Positions 34,765 through 47,300 are shown, counted from the first letter of the stretch. The stretch is 64,000 bases of DNA from Cichorium intybus (GCA_023525715.1 CM042011.1:64712354-64776353); one strand, 5' to 3'. Notes: generated from the letters alone by a model not told the origin. Made by a program: numbers and translations.

Positions 34765-37700
34765 ATGGCTCCAAGAGATGACTCTCTTCAGTCCATTAGT
34801 ACACAACTGGATGGTAAAAACTATGCGTATTGGAGCTATGTAATGAAGAATTTTTTACGGGGCAAGGCTATGTGGGGGATTGTTACAGATCTAAAGGGAA
34901 AACCAACAGATGACAAAGCTGCAAATTTTGCTATTTTATTGGACTCTTGGGAGACTGATAATTCCAAAATTATTACATGGATTAATAATTCTGTTATTCA
35001 GTCAATTGGCACCCAGTTGGCAAAGTATGATACAGCAAAAGAAGTTTGGGATCATTTGGAAAGGCTGTATACTCAATCAAATTTTGCAAAACAGTATCAA
35101 CTAGAATTTGATATTCGAGCCCTCCAACAAAACAGTCTAAGTATTCAGGATTTTTATGCTTCTATGTCTGATTTGTGGGATCAATTAGCTCTCACTGAAT
35201 CTGCAGATTTAAAGGCTTTCAAGCCTTACATTGCCAGAAGGGAAGAGCGGAGATTGGTCCAGTTTTTGATGGCATTAAGGTCAGATTTTGAAGGCTTACG
35301 TGGGACAATTCTTCATCGTACTCCTCTTCCCACAGTTGATTCAGTTGTTCATGAGTTGATTGCCGAGGAAACCCGCATCAAGTCCCAATCTGACAAAGGG
35401 TCTAAGGCAGTAGCCACTCCTACTGTCTTTGCTGTTCAACAACGACCACAGACCTCTAATCAGTATAAGCCGAAAGTTGCATTTGATGAGTGTGCCTTTT
35501 GTAAAAAGAAAAATCATTGGAAGTCTCAATGTCCATTGCTGTTGGGGAAGGGAAATTATCAAAACCAAACAAGACCATCTGGACAGTTTCAGCCTCCACA
35601 GTTCACTGCTGCTGCTACTGTACCTTCTACAGAGAACGATTTGAATATGACACCACCATCAGCTTTGGATCCACAGGTTTTTGAGCAGTTTTGCCAGTTC
35701 ATTGCTTCCAATCCTACTGCCATGTCAACATCTATGTCTCACACAGGTCTATCGGCATCTAGTCCTTCAGGTATTCCTTCATCCTTATGGATATTGGATT
35801 CTGGTGCATCTCATCATATGTCACCACATTTGTCATCCTTTTCTTCGTTATCAGCTAGTTCTCATGTTTCTGTTATGTCAACTAGTGCTACACCTATGCC
35901 AGTAGAGGGTATTCGTCCTGTTGTTACCCCTCATATCTCTCTCGCCAATGTCTATTATATTCCTACACTTGCTTTGAATCTTGTTTCGGTCAGTCAGTTG
36001 TGTAAATCTGGTTATTGTGTCTTCTTTTCTGATTCTCTTTGTTGTGCACAGGACCCACAGTCTCGAAGGGTGACTGGGATCGGCCGTAAACTTGGGGAGC
36101 TTTATGTTTTGGAGCAGCTCCATGTTTCTGACATTGCGGCCTCTAGTATTGATTTGTCGTCTTTTCGTTTAAGTCATTCGTCTTCAAATTTTTATCTTTG
36201 GCACTCTCGTTTGGGTCATGTTTCAGCATCACGCTTACAGTTTTTATCCTCTACTGGTGTGTTAGGTCTTTTGAACAATGGCGATATTTCTGATTGTTGT
36301 GGTTGTAAACTGGCAAAATTCTCTGCCTTACCTTTTAATAATAGTGTCACACGTTCTTTTGCTCCTTTTGATCTTGTGCATTCTGATGTGTGGGGTCCTT
36401 CTCCAATAACCTCCAAAGGAGGATCGCCTTATTATGTTTCGTTCATAGATGATTATACTCGTTATACATGGGTTTATCTTATGAAGCGCAGGTCAGATTT
36501 CTTTGCCATTTATAGCAATTTCAGAGCTCTTGTGAAGACACAACACTCTGCTGTCATAAAATGCTTTCGGTGTGATTTAGGAGGGGAATATACCTCTAAT
36601 GATTTTACTCAGTTACTAGCATCTGATGGGACTGTTCACCAATCATCATGTACTGATACTCCTCAACAGAATGGTATAGCAGAACGGAAACATCGACACC
36701 TTGTAGAAACGACACGATCTTTGCTATTATCTTCTGATGTTCCTAGTGTCTTTTGGGGAGAAGCTATTCTTACTGCTGCTTATGTGATTAATCGCATCCC
36801 TACTCGCCACAACTATGGAATGTCTCCTTATGAAAAGTTGTATGGTCAATTGTCTGATTATTCATCTTTACGGATATTTGGGTGCACCTGCTTTGTCTTA
36901 CGACCTCATGTAGAACGAAACAAGTTGTCTCCAAAGTCGGCTCTTTGTGTATTCTTGGGATATGGTATTGGTCAGAAAGGATATCGGTGTTATAACCTGG
37001 CGAATCAGAAATTGTATGTCTCTCGACATGTTACTTTTTTGGAGCACATTCCTTACTATGCTATTCATGTACAGTCTCACAACATGACTCGGTCAGAACT
37101 TCAAAATATTGATCCTTTTACCATTAATAGTGATGGCACTACATCTAGTGCCCCAGTTGATGATGCTTACATAGCTCCAGACAACCCTCCTGCTCAGTCT
37201 GCAACTTCTCCCACTCCTGTTGTTGCTCAAGAAAATCATCCACCACCATCGAGACCTGTACGTACTCATAAGACTACTAAACTGCCAGATTTTGTATATT
37301 CTTCTTATTCGCCAACATTTGCATCTTTTATTGCAAATATACATCGGCTTTCTGAACCGGAGTCTTACAAAGAAGCTGTTTCTGATCCTCGTTGGCAGAA
37401 TGCTATGGCGGAAGAACTTACAGCTCTTTATCAGACTCATACGTGGGATCTTGTACAGCTTCCTCATGAAAAACGTACGATTGGTTGTCGTTGGGTATAT
37501 AAGATCAAAACCAAGTCTGATGGCTCAATTGAAAGATATAAGGCAAGGCTGGTTGCAAAAGGATACTCGCAACACTATGGCATGGATTATGAGGAGACTT
37601 TTGCCCCAGTGGCAAAAATGACTACTGTCCGCACTCTGATAGCAGTTTCCTCTATTCGTCAATGGAAGATATTCCAAATGGATGTCAAGAATGCATTCTT

Positions 37701-38619
37701 GAACGGTGAACTTCATGAGGAAGTTTACATGTCTCCTCCTCCAGGTATTGCTCACCAACTAGGTGAAGTTTGTCGGCTTCGGAAAGCCTTGTATGGTCTC
37801 AAACAAGCCCCTCGTGCTTGGTTTGAGAAATTCTCTACTGTAATTACTTCTCTCGGTTTCACTCCTAGTAATCATGATTCAGCGTTATTCGTTAGATGCA
37901 CGAATGAGGGTCGGATTCTCCTATCCTTGTATGTTGATGACATGATTATTACTGGTGATGATCATGATGGTATAGAATATTTGAAACGTGATTTGGCTTA
38001 CCGCTTTGCTATGAAAGACTTGGGATTGCTACGTTATTTCTTAGGGATTGAAGTTGCACAATCTTCAAAAGGTTATCTTTTATCTCAAACAAAGTATACC
38101 TCTGACCTATTTGAACGTGCTCAACTCTCTGACAACAGGACAGTTGATACTCCCCTGGAGACTAATGCCAGGTATTCTCCAACAGACGGTGTCCCCTTGT
38201 GAGATCCAAGCCTATATCGAACTATTGTGGGAAGTTTGGTTTATCATACTGTTACTCGACCAGACATATCTCATGCAGTTCATGTGGTTAGCCAGTTTGT
38301 TACCGCTCCTTCTACTGTTCATTGGGGAGCTGTTCTTCGTATCTTGAGATATCTTCGGGGCACTCAATTCCAAACCCTTGTGTTTCCTTCCACGTCCTCT
38401 CTCAAGTTGTGTGCCTATAGCGATGCTGATTGGGATAGCGATCCTCATGATCGAAAATCCACCACTGGTTTTTGCATATTTCTTGGAGACTCATTGATTT
38501 CATGGAAGAGTAAGAAACAAGATGTTGTCTCTCGGTCCTCTACTGAAGCTGAGTATCGAGCTATGGCTGTCACCACTTGTGAGATTGTTTTGCTACCTAG
38601 GTGTTTGGGCCTTATTTAG
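34765..38619 (+). pseudogene. Copia gag-pol polyprotein, one in-frame stop, truncated RNase H
   Basis: One frame of 1285 codons with a single TGA at 38200-38202, where related proteins have a sense codon before the conserved DPSLYRTIVG. Domains by residue: gag 1-230; zinc knuckle CAFCKKKNHWKSQC about 242-256; protease WILDSGASHHM about 342; GAG-pre-integrase with HSRLGHVS about 478; integrase core with HSDVWG about 539 and the following FIDDYTRYTWVY; RT with YGLKQAPRAWF about 1008 and YVDDMIITG about 1055; RNase H with ADWDSDPHDRKSTTGF about 1220. The protein ends in sequence read from the LTR (LPRCLGLI) because the end of RNase H is deleted. Family order protease-integrase-RT confirms Copia. 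The exact lineage is not resolved by eye. Confidence 0.93.
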
Positions 38620-38771
38620 CCCACTAGTTTCTTATTAGCCCTTAGTCTCTTAGGTCTTAGCCCTAAGTATATATTTGCTCTTCTCTTTGTATTTTGTAAG
38701 AACACAATATGCAGTTCATGATTTTCCTCTCAAACCCTAGCCTCTATATTTCTTGATCTTGATAATTAACA
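38601..38771 (+). repeat. 3' LTR of the P450-resident Copia, 5' end missing
   Basis: Begins at GTGTTTGGGCC, corresponding to a point about 23 bases inside the 5' LTR, and ends TTAACA before the ACAGG duplication. Confidence 0.88.
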
Positions 38772-38978
38772 ACAGGTATAAAGTCATTTGAATATGTGTC
38801 ATTGTATAAGTAAAACATAGATTTTAATTGAAAACGTGAAATTTCTTATTAATAATATTTATTGTCCAATTTTGAAACTGATTTCAGCTGGGATTTGGTG
38901 AATCCAGACGCGAAAGTAAACTATCTCCCACATCCCAAACCAGAAGATGGTGTCGAAATTACCATTAAAAAACTATGA

Positions 38979-39193
38979 ATCATATGACATAGTCTGCTCT
39001 TTTTAATATCTCTTGCCAAGCAAGTTAACAATGTATGGTTGGTAATTCAAAAGTAATACCCTTGTAAAATTATGTGATTCAAAAGTAATACCCTTGTAAA
39101 GTTATGTTAAATAAATATCTTTTTTTGATATTATAGTATAAATTTTGTCGCATCTCAAACTTAATATTCACGAGAAAAACCTAGTTTTTAGTT
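38979..39193. other. Downstream flank of the P450
   Basis: AT-rich sequence with a 29-base tandem duplication (unit ATTCAAAAGTAATACCCTTG, about 39042-39100). No clear polyadenylation signal was identified. Confidence 0.5.
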
Positions 39194-40796
39194 TCATGAT
39201 AATTGTTGAGATGAGAAAGAGACAATACATGGATTATCTCTAACAAGTTGAGGAATAGAAAGAAGAGTTTTTGTGAGTTGAGGAACAAGAAGAACATTGA
39301 AAAGATGTAATGTACAATTTGCAAGTTTAAGTTTATAGTAACCAACATGAGTAATAGTTAGAGCCATACCATTACCAACAACAACCTTGTCATGACCCGT
39401 GTAACTTTTGGCATTATGAACAAGATTTGCATCAAAAGTCATATGAGCAGTGGCTCCAGAATCAGGTAACCAAGAGTCAACAGTAGCACACACATCAGCA
39501 AACGAATCTTGTTCAACATTTACAGCATAACCATGTGGTGGAGCCCAATACTTTGGTTTGTTTTGTGAATTTATAGTTGAAGCCCAATTTGCAAAATGTG
39601 TAGGTCCAAAACCAGTATCTGAGATTGCAGAAGCATTTGAAGTCTGAATTCCAGGGTTATTTGTGGAGGTATTCCCAGAAAAAGACATATTTACCCCTGG
39701 TTCAGGAAAGAGGAAAGGAGGGAGAAGAAGACTGAGAAGGATTCCATGAAGTGTTACCACTGACTTCATAAGGAGATTGCCAAGGAGCACTTTGAAAAGA
39801 GGCCATATGACCTTCATAACTTCCATTTCCACCAGTGTTATATACATGACCAGAATTACCATTTCTGCCTCCTCTATTACCAAAAGAGCCTCTAAAATTC
39901 CTTCCTCCACGAAAAGAACCACGATTACCACGACTGAAGTTATTTTTTTGCCTTCCTCTTCCTCTGTTGTAACCTCCATTAGTACCATTATCAAATCTCC
40001 AAAAACACTTAGCTGCTATATGTCCTTCCTTATGACAAATTTGACAATTATTTCCAAAATTGACATTTGATTTATCTCCATTCGAATTTGAAGCTGACGT
40101 AAGATGTGGAGGTGTTTTTGATGCAACCATACCAGAGACTTCAATAGTAGAATTCTCTTGAGATTCTCTTATCAATCGTTGTTCATATACAAGAAGTTTT
40201 GAAGTAAGCTCCATAAACGAAGGTAATTGAGTTGCATTTTCAATGTTAACAGGAATCACTTTATAATCATGATTTAGATCATTAAGTGCATGAATAACTA
40301 AATCAGATTCATCAATATTAACTCCAATTGAAACAAGAGATTGAGATATGTTACTTATTTCTTTGCAAAACTCATCAATCTTCTGTGTACCTTGCTGAAT
40401 TTGATAAAGTTTCGTTTGAAGTTGAATTCTCTTGGCTGAAAGTTGCTGTGCGAACATCGACTGAAGCTTTTTCCATAACTCATATGCTGTTTTAGTACCA
40501 ACAGCAACATGAGCAATTGATGGACTCAAAGTTGCATTAATACAGATCTCAACATATTTGTTCAGCTTATTCCATGTAGAGAATTCTGGACTTGCTTCTG
40601 CAGATTTAAGAGATGTTCCATTGATGAACTTTACAAGATCAAGAGATTCAAACACTGATGAAATTTGATGTTTCCACACTAAATAATTCTCTTCATCAAG
40701 CTTTACTGAAACAAAATTGGAGATATTTGTGATTGCAGGCATTTGTGACGAAGGATTGGATGTTGAACCAGTACTTGTAGTCTCGGTTCCTGACAT
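39194..40796 (-). pseudogene. Copia gag and protease with a frameshift
   Basis: The gag frame opens at about 40796 (MSGTETTSTGSTSNPSSQ). It contains the UBN2-type pattern (LDEENYLVWKHQISSVFES), a zinc knuckle CQICHKEGHIAAKC and a Gly/Arg/Asn-rich tail, and stops at 39702. The protease continues in another frame, with WLPDSGATAHMTFDANLV around 39460 and a stop at 39194. The change of frame lies near 39702-39720. The G/R/N-rich tail may bind RNA, as in other Copia gag proteins. No catalytic pol domains follow. Confidence 0.88.
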
Positions 40797-41109
40797 TTTC
40801 AATTCACAAACAAAAATCAATTGAGATTTGAAGAAATGATTGAATTTGACTGAGAATTTGAAAGAAAACGATGCTCTGTTTTTAGATCTTATTTCAGATC
40901 TGAAATTGATTCAGATCTGAAGTTCATCAATGGAGTTTCGATACTCTGATACCATGAAAATGTAATAAATAGAAAGAGAAAGTTGAGAGAAAGAGAGATT
41001 TCATTATTCCATTACAAAATGAGAGTACAGACTGTATAAAGAAGACTGACTTCAGAAACATAACAGAATTGCTGACATGGCATTCTCTAACAAATTCTCT
41101 CAACTAACA
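39194..41109 (-). mobile_element. Copia fragment: one LTR, gag and protease only, minus strand
   Basis: On the minus strand: a probable short LTR (41109 to 40955, TGTTAGTTGAGAG to TTTTCA), primer site TGGTATCAGAG (40954-40944), gag and protease, then an abrupt end near 39194. Nothing after the protease (integrase, RT, RNase H, 3' LTR) is present, so it is a truncated copy. The outer LTR end is tentative because no matching second LTR or target duplication is visible. Confidence 0.75.
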
Positions 41110-41401
41110 TTTTAACAGAACTGCTGACCTGTTTTTATGAACGTTATCAAATACCTTTATTAAATTATATTTATATAAATATGTGAATTAAACATCAACA
41201 AACATGTATGATGTATCATCATCATTTAATCGGATTAGATAACAGAAAACGTGTTGGGTGATAGGGATAGGGAGTTGCGATTATGGTGTTGGGTGATACC
41301 TTATATATAGACAAACCACATCTGATTGATAGTTGAAGACGTATCAACTATCACACTATGGTATTGGGTGACAGGGATAGCTAAGGAGGAAGCTGGAGGG
41401 A
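41110..41401. other. Short spacer between two retroelements
   Basis: Contains three related segments of the type GTGTTGGGTGATAGGGATAG (about 41252, 41288 and 41360), possibly a decayed short repeat. No gene. Confidence 0.5.
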
Positions 41402-41739
41402 GGGAGTGTAAGAACCCGCAAAAGTTGTAAAATGGTAAAACAGTCCTTTTACACGTTATAAGATTATTATGTAAAATAGTGTATATTTGTGAAATAATAA
41501 TATAAGAAATAAAAGTCTATATGAAATTTGGAGTTTTAATGCGTGAATAGTAGAATTTGGCCAAAAAGGGCAAAATGGTCATTTGACATGAAAATGACCA
41601 TTTTGTTAAGAAATTTCAGTAAGGAGCTAAGTTAGTAATTATTAGAACTTTATTTGCAAGGTTATGGGTCTTAGGACCATTTTTATGAAGAAAGTGGAAG
41701 GCTAAGGGTTAAAGTGTAAATATTTTTATAAAAACTAAA

Positions 41740-41747
41740 TATAAATA
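41740..41747 (+). promoter_or_regulatory. TATA box of the Gypsy LTR
   Basis: TATAAATA about 335 bases into the LTR, repeated at 49262-49269 in the 3' LTR. Transcription would start some 30 bases downstream, placing the palindrome array in the transcribed leader. Confidence 0.6.
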
Positions 41748-42398
41748 AGAGAGTTAATCAACTCTCATTCTCCAGAACATCATAGAAGAATCGGGAGAGA
41801 ACGAGAGAGAGCTAGAGAGGAGCACGGGAAGTTCAAGCATCTTTGCAAGGAAATCAAGAAACAACATTGGAATTAGTGATTCCAAGCTTCAAGAGGTAAG
41901 GTTTTCAAGCTCTAAGCTCCTAATTCGTGATCGGGAATCAAGCTTTGATTTCTGATTTTCCAGAAATCATGGTTCCAATATAATCATCCAGTTCATCTTG
42001 CTCAAAATCACCACAAAAGCATGTTCTAGCCATGGAATATGTGAAAAATTAAGAAAATGGGGATTTTGCTCAAGAACCCTAATTCATGGGTTTGTAATAT
42101 CAAACCTAGTTTTTATGGTTTTCTTAAGTCAAAATGATCACTTAGGATGTATTAAGACACTCCTAAGTGGTTAATTTCAGAAATATGAATTTTTAGTGAA
42201 AATTATCAAAAACGGGTTTTCAAGGAATTGGAATTGGAATTGGAATCAATGATTCCATGGCTTAAAACCTGATGTAAAGTGAAGGTTTTAGTCATGGAAT
42301 GATAGTAAAACGATTAAGCTAAGTATTAAGCACTTAATAGGTCAGAATATAGGTATGCAGCTCAAAAATTGGACTAAGAACAGGATCTGTAGCAAGGA

Positions 42399-42526
42399 CA
42401 CGAGTCGTGCCTTTTTACACTAGCGTTGGCACGAGTCGTGCTCCACTGTAGAGCCAAGAAAAGGTATTCTACTATTGGCACGAGTCGTGCTTCCCTTAGC
42501 ACATAAAGAGCACGAGTCGTGCTCTT
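42399..42526 (+). repeat. Array of four palindromes (GCACG-AGT-CGTGC) in the 5' LTR
   Basis: Copies lie at 42399-42409 (CACGAGTCGTG), 42429-42441, 42478-42490 and 42506-42526. The last has nine-base arms, AAGAGCACG and CGTGCTCTT, around AGT. The 3' LTR carries the same array at about 49915-50042, with point changes in the first and last copies. The central three bases and the ACG/CGT next to them match the array of the solo LTR at 3683 closely (AGT against GGT), though the outer arm bases differ. Confidence 0.9.
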
Positions 42527-44123
42527 GCTGGGCAGCAATCTGTCCAATTTTTAAGATATGAACTCGATGCTAGGTTTGTCAATTTGGTCTGTAATTCATA
42601 CCATAGCCTTAAAATGGTATGAAATCATATGGAAAATTGTTAAATTCATAAAACGACCTCGCGGAAAAATAACTGTAGCGGCAGTGGCTAAATCTCAAGT
42701 TAATGTCAAAACTTGATTTTTGGGATTTGAGCTAGACTTGTCCGATTAACTCCAAATTTGAAACATAAGTCTAATATGGCCTAAGACTTCATGGAAAAGT
42801 GTCGGAATTGAAATACGACCTCCCGAGAGTACTGTAGCAAAATACGCGTATCTCGGGAAAAAATTGTAAAATTAGTAATTAAAGGTTATACATTTGTATG
42901 GCCTGTAGTTATGTCATATGAGACTCTTAAGTAATAGAGTCAAATGTAGTATGTATTAATTGAGTAAATAAATATGATACTTGCATAGGTGGTGCTTTAA
43001 ATATCATTGAGCACGGGAAAGGAAAAGGAGTACGTGAAGCTTAGTGAACCCTAGCAGAATCAATGTGAGTTTTATGAGGATTTTTCTAGTACATAGCAAA
43101 ATGATCTTTTTAGAAAACGAGATTTCCAAATATTTTTAGATATTAAAGTTTGGAAACAGTTTTGAAAGTAGCTCTAAGAGCTAAATGTTTAAAAGAGATT
43201 TTAAAGAAGTTCAGTTTTTAAAGAAGAATAGTTTGAAAAGTTTTGAAAGAAGCTCTATATAAGAGCTAGAGATGTTGAAGCTAGTTTTGAAAGTATTTTT
43301 GATTATGAGTTTAAAAGTTTATAAGTTTGAGTTTATTATAAATTGTGTCCCATTTGACCAATTTGAGATGAAATGAAGAAAGTAATCAGACAAGAACTAA
43401 AGCTAAGAAAGTAATAAGAGTCAGTTGTCCGGACTAGGATCACCCACATAATCGGGAGATCTGAAGACACTACTGGGGTGGTACCTCCCGTCACGAAGTA
43501 GTTGTCTAGCTTAGCATACCCTTTGTGTTTGGATCTGTTCCAAGACACGAAGGGGAGACAGAGATATCATAACCTTGCGGATGGATCCGTTCTGTCCCGC
43601 GAGGGGAGTTAGTAGAATGAATTTAAATAAACTAATTCATGAGTTTCAGTTGGTCATAAGAAAATGAGAAAGAAAGTAGTTTTTAAGAAAGAAAGCAGTT
43701 TTTAAAGAAAGAAATAAGTTTTAAGGAAGAAAACAGTTTTGAGAAAAGAAGTAGTTTTTCAGAAAGAAAGTATTTTGAGATTTATTATGAAAATAAATTC
43801 TAAGCAATTTACTTGTTATTATTTTAAGTTTTGAGCAGAAAAATTTTGGGTCTAAACCCATATTACTCACGAGGCTTTATGTCTCACGTACTATTTTTTT
43901 AAATGCTATGTACTTAGGTGAAAGGAACAGGAGTTGAAGTTGGGACCAATGTATAATACAGTAAGTTTAAATTATGGTGTTCTGTATTGAGTCTGTAATA
44001 CCCCTTCAGAATAAGTTTGTAAAAAATTTTTTTTAAGTGACTACTTCATTGTCACGAGTTGTAAAATATGTTTGTAATGTAAACTGTATTTAAATATGAT
44101 TTGAGAAAGGGGTGTTACAGTTT

Positions 44124-44136
44124 TGGTATCAGAGCC
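44124..44136 (+). other. Primer binding site (initiator Met tRNA)
   Basis: TGGTATCAGAGCC four bases after the 5' LTR end. Confidence 0.93.
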
Positions 44137-44360
44137 ATAATTTAAGCGAATTAGGTTGGAATACCATCTTAGGCTTAAACTAGCAAGAGTAGTAGTAAGG
44201 TGCCTTAGTAAAGTAGAGGTACACTTAGACTTATAGAAGTTATAGAGTGAGTATGACTGCTACATAAGTGCAGTCCAGATAGGGAGATAACATGCTACTG
44301 CTTACGAAATACTATATAGAAATGTGTATTAAACATAAAATTTTGTTTATCTATATAGTA

Positions 44361-47300
44361 ATGGAAGGAGGAAGACAAACACCATCAGCTGACAGGGGTG
44401 AGGGCAGTCACACTTCTTCAAGAGGAAGTGGACCCGGACATGTTATTCGAAATGATGGGGCTGAGCCAAACCCACCACCACAACCTGTCACTGTGGAAGC
44501 AATTCAGTATCTGATCAATAATTTACGAAATTAGCTGAAGCAAGATGTGAATAACATTATCGATAGCCGAATGGGTGAACCTAGTGCCCATTCTTCACAA
44601 GAAGTCTCTAAAAAGACGACCGAGGAAGAACTTAGTGGAGAAAACAGGAAGAAAGAGAAAGGCTGTTCCTTTAAGTCCTTCATGGCTTGTAAACCGCCCG
44701 AGTACCACGGCAATTTTGAGCCAAAGGTGACAATGAGATGGATCCAGGAAATCGAACAGGTGATGCAAGCTAGTAAGTGTAGTAAAGAAGACCAAGTCAA
44801 CTATGCCTCCCGGCAATTGAAAGATGATGCTTTAGTGTGGTGGAATACCAAATACGAGAGTTTGGGGAAAGACGTTGTGTATGGCTGGTCGTGGGCGGAG
44901 TTTGTCTCGTGTCTTAAAGATAAATTCTGTCCCACGAGAGATCTAGAAAAGATGAACGAATATTTCTTGATGATAAAAAAAGGAGACTCGTCGATTGACG
45001 AATATACGAAGAGGTTTTGTGACATGCTGCCTTTTGTGGGGGAATCTTATCCCTCTGAGCGGTCCCGAATTAACCGCTATGTTCGGGGACTACCATGGAA
45101 CTACGAGTTAGAAGTAAAGAAAGCTGATACTTTAGACGGTGCCATAATTGCTGCCCGAAACGTGGAAGATGTAGGAAAGCGTCGAAATGACGAAAGACCC
45201 AGTTTTAGTGACAAGAGAAAGACAGTGAGTAACAGTGGAAATTCAAAGAAGAAAGGGAAAACAAGCCTTAGTCAGACTCGACAGGGGAATGTAAGGAAGT
45301 GTGAGAAGTGTGGAAGAGAACATAGTGACGAGTGCCGTGCGGGGTCTAGTGCCTGTTTCAACTGTGGCGGATTCGGTCATAAAATGAAAGACTGCAAGGC
45401 AAAGAAAGCAAGTGAAGTGGAGTGTTATTCGTGCCACCAGATTGGGCACTATAGTTCCAACTGCCCAAACAAGGGAGGGGAGACTATGGTGTCCACAGCT
45501 CAGAAAAAGACGGAGCCACAGAAGGTGAAGACTCGAGCCTTTCAGATTACTCGAGAGGAGGCAAGGGAGACGCACGATGTTGTCTCAGGTATACTACTGA
45601 TCAACTTGATACCTGCATATGTGCTATTTGATTCTGGTTCTACGTATTCGTTCGTGTCCCATGGATTCGGAGCCAGTCTGAAAGTACCATTAGAATTACT
45701 AGACATGATCTTTGAAGTAGAAGTAGCGGATGGAAAGTTTGTCGAAGTTCAACATGTGTACCGAAATTGTGAACTTGATATCGATGGCAAGAAGTTTCAA
45801 CTTAATCTTCTTCCTATTGGAATTAAGTCCTTTGATGTGATAATTGGGATGTATTGGCTTGGTGCCAATGATGCGAAGATAGCTTGTGGGCAGAGGAGGG
45901 TGTCTGTTAAAACCCTAGGAGCTAAGGTATACGTGTATGGAGAAAGAAGCAAGCATGTGCCAAGTCTCATTAGTGTGGAAAAAGCCCGAAGATGTATCAG
46001 GAAAGGGTGTGTATCTTTCCTGGCTTATGTGATGACTGAAGACAAAGTAAAGCAGACGTATAAAGACATAGAAGTAGTGAAAGAATTCCCAGAGGTTTTC
46101 CCAGATGAGTTACCAGGTTTGCCACCAGAAAGGCAAGTTGAATTCCGGATAGATCTTGTTCCAGGAGCTTCCCCAATAGCACGAGCACCGTACCGGTTAG
46201 CACCAACAGAGATGCGGAAATTAATGTCCCAGTTGCAGGAGTTACTAGATAAAGGCTTCATCAGGCCTAGTTCTTCTCCGTGGGGTGCTCCAGTCCTGTT
46301 TGTAAAGAAAAAAGACGGATCAATGCGGATGTGCATTGATTACAGAGAATTGAACAAGATTACTATCAAGAATCGTTACCCGTTGCTCAGAATAGATGAT
46401 ATATTTGATCAGCTACAAGGTGCAGATTATTTCTCAAAGATTGATTTGAGATCCGGATATCACCAAGTCAGGGTGAAAGAGAGTGATGTGGAGAAGACAA
46501 CGTTCCGTACTCGATACGGGAATTATGATTTCTTAGTGATGCCATTCGGTCTTACCAATGCACCAGCGGTTTTTATGGACTTAATGAATCGGGTCTGTAA
46601 ACCGTTCCTAGATCGATTTGTTATAGTGTTCATTGATGACATATTGGTATACTCAAAGAACAAAAAAGAGCATGCGAGTCACTTGCGAGCAGTGCTTGAG
46701 ACTTTGAAGCGAGAACAGCTATATGCAAAGTTCTCCAAGTGCGAGTTTTGGATGCGAGAGGTGCAGTTCCTTGGACACGTTGTTTCTATCCAAGGTATAA
46801 AAGTGGATCCATCAAAAGTTGAAGCAGTGATGAAATGGGAGCCACCCAAGACACCCACAGAAGTTAGAAGTTTTCTCGGACTTGCCGGGTATTATCGGAG
46901 ATTTATTTAGGATTTCTCCCGTATAGCTGTGCCACTTACACGACTAACCCGGAAAGAAGAGAAATTTAGATGGCAAGAAGAACAAGAAAGAGCTTTCGCT
47001 ACATTAAAAGAGAAGTTGTGTAATGCGCCTGTCCTTACGTTACCAGATGGGACAGAAGACTTTGAAGTGTACAGCGATGCCTCGCATCGGGGGCTTGGCT
47101 GTGTGTTGATGCAAAGAGGGAAGGTTATAGCATACGCTTCCAGACAATTGAAAGATCCAGAGACAAAGTATACTACCCATGATTTAAAGCTTGCAGCGAT
47201 CGTATTTGCCTTGAAGATTTGGAGACATTACTTGTATGGTACAAAGTGCAAGCTATTTACTGATCACAAGAGTTTACAGTATGTGTTCACTCAAAAAGAG

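Larger units (their letters stand above)
34196..38771 (+). mobile_element. Copia retrotransposon inserted at the P450 intron 7 donor site
   Basis: 5' LTR 34196-34389, primer site 34390-34401, coding region 34765-38619, partial 3' LTR 38601-38771. The duplication ACAGG lies at 34191-34195 and 38772-38776. It lies in the same direction as the P450. The 3' side is damaged: RNase H ends early and runs straight into the LTR at GTGTTTGGGCC. The end of RNase H, the polypurine tract and the first 20 or so bases of the 3' LTR are therefore deleted. With that loss and one stop codon the copy is not autonomous, though otherwise well preserved, which suggests a fairly young insertion. Confidence 0.93.
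32284..38978 (+). pseudogene. CYP88-like cytochrome P450, eight exons, broken in exon 5 and carrying a Copia in intron 7
   Basis: Exons: 32284-32525, 32626-33100, 33217-33477, 33566-33649, 33735-33813, 33883-33989, 34076-34194, 38888-38978. All introns are GT-AG and the phases fit, giving 486 codons including stop. The N-terminus is a hydrophobic anchor followed by the proline hinge KLPPGHMGLPFLGE. Exon 3 has the I-helix segment GGFQST, in which the usual acidic residue is Gln. Exon 6 has the PxRW-type FNPDRWN and exon 7 the heme loop FGAGPRICAG with the Cys ligand. Overall pattern and exon plan fit the CYP85 clan, nearest CYP88 (ent-kaurenoic acid oxidases and triterpene oxidases of the CYP88D/L type). 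In exon 5 the K-helix ExxR reads DETI-stop: the Arg codon is TGA. The heme-binding part is downstream, so the product would be inactive. Confidence 0.85.
41407..44119 (+). repeat. 5' LTR of the full-length Gypsy element
   Basis: 2713 bases. TATAAATA at 41740-41747 is the likely promoter. Downstream lies the palindrome array at 42399-42526. The 3' part has purine-rich AAAGAAAG-type low-complexity sequence (about 43660-43790). Confidence 0.95.

Noticed and set aside
39194..39994. A 266-codon frame as an independent protein
   Set aside because: Its first half is an out-of-frame reading of the Copia gag; only the second half, from about 39700 on, is real protease sequence.
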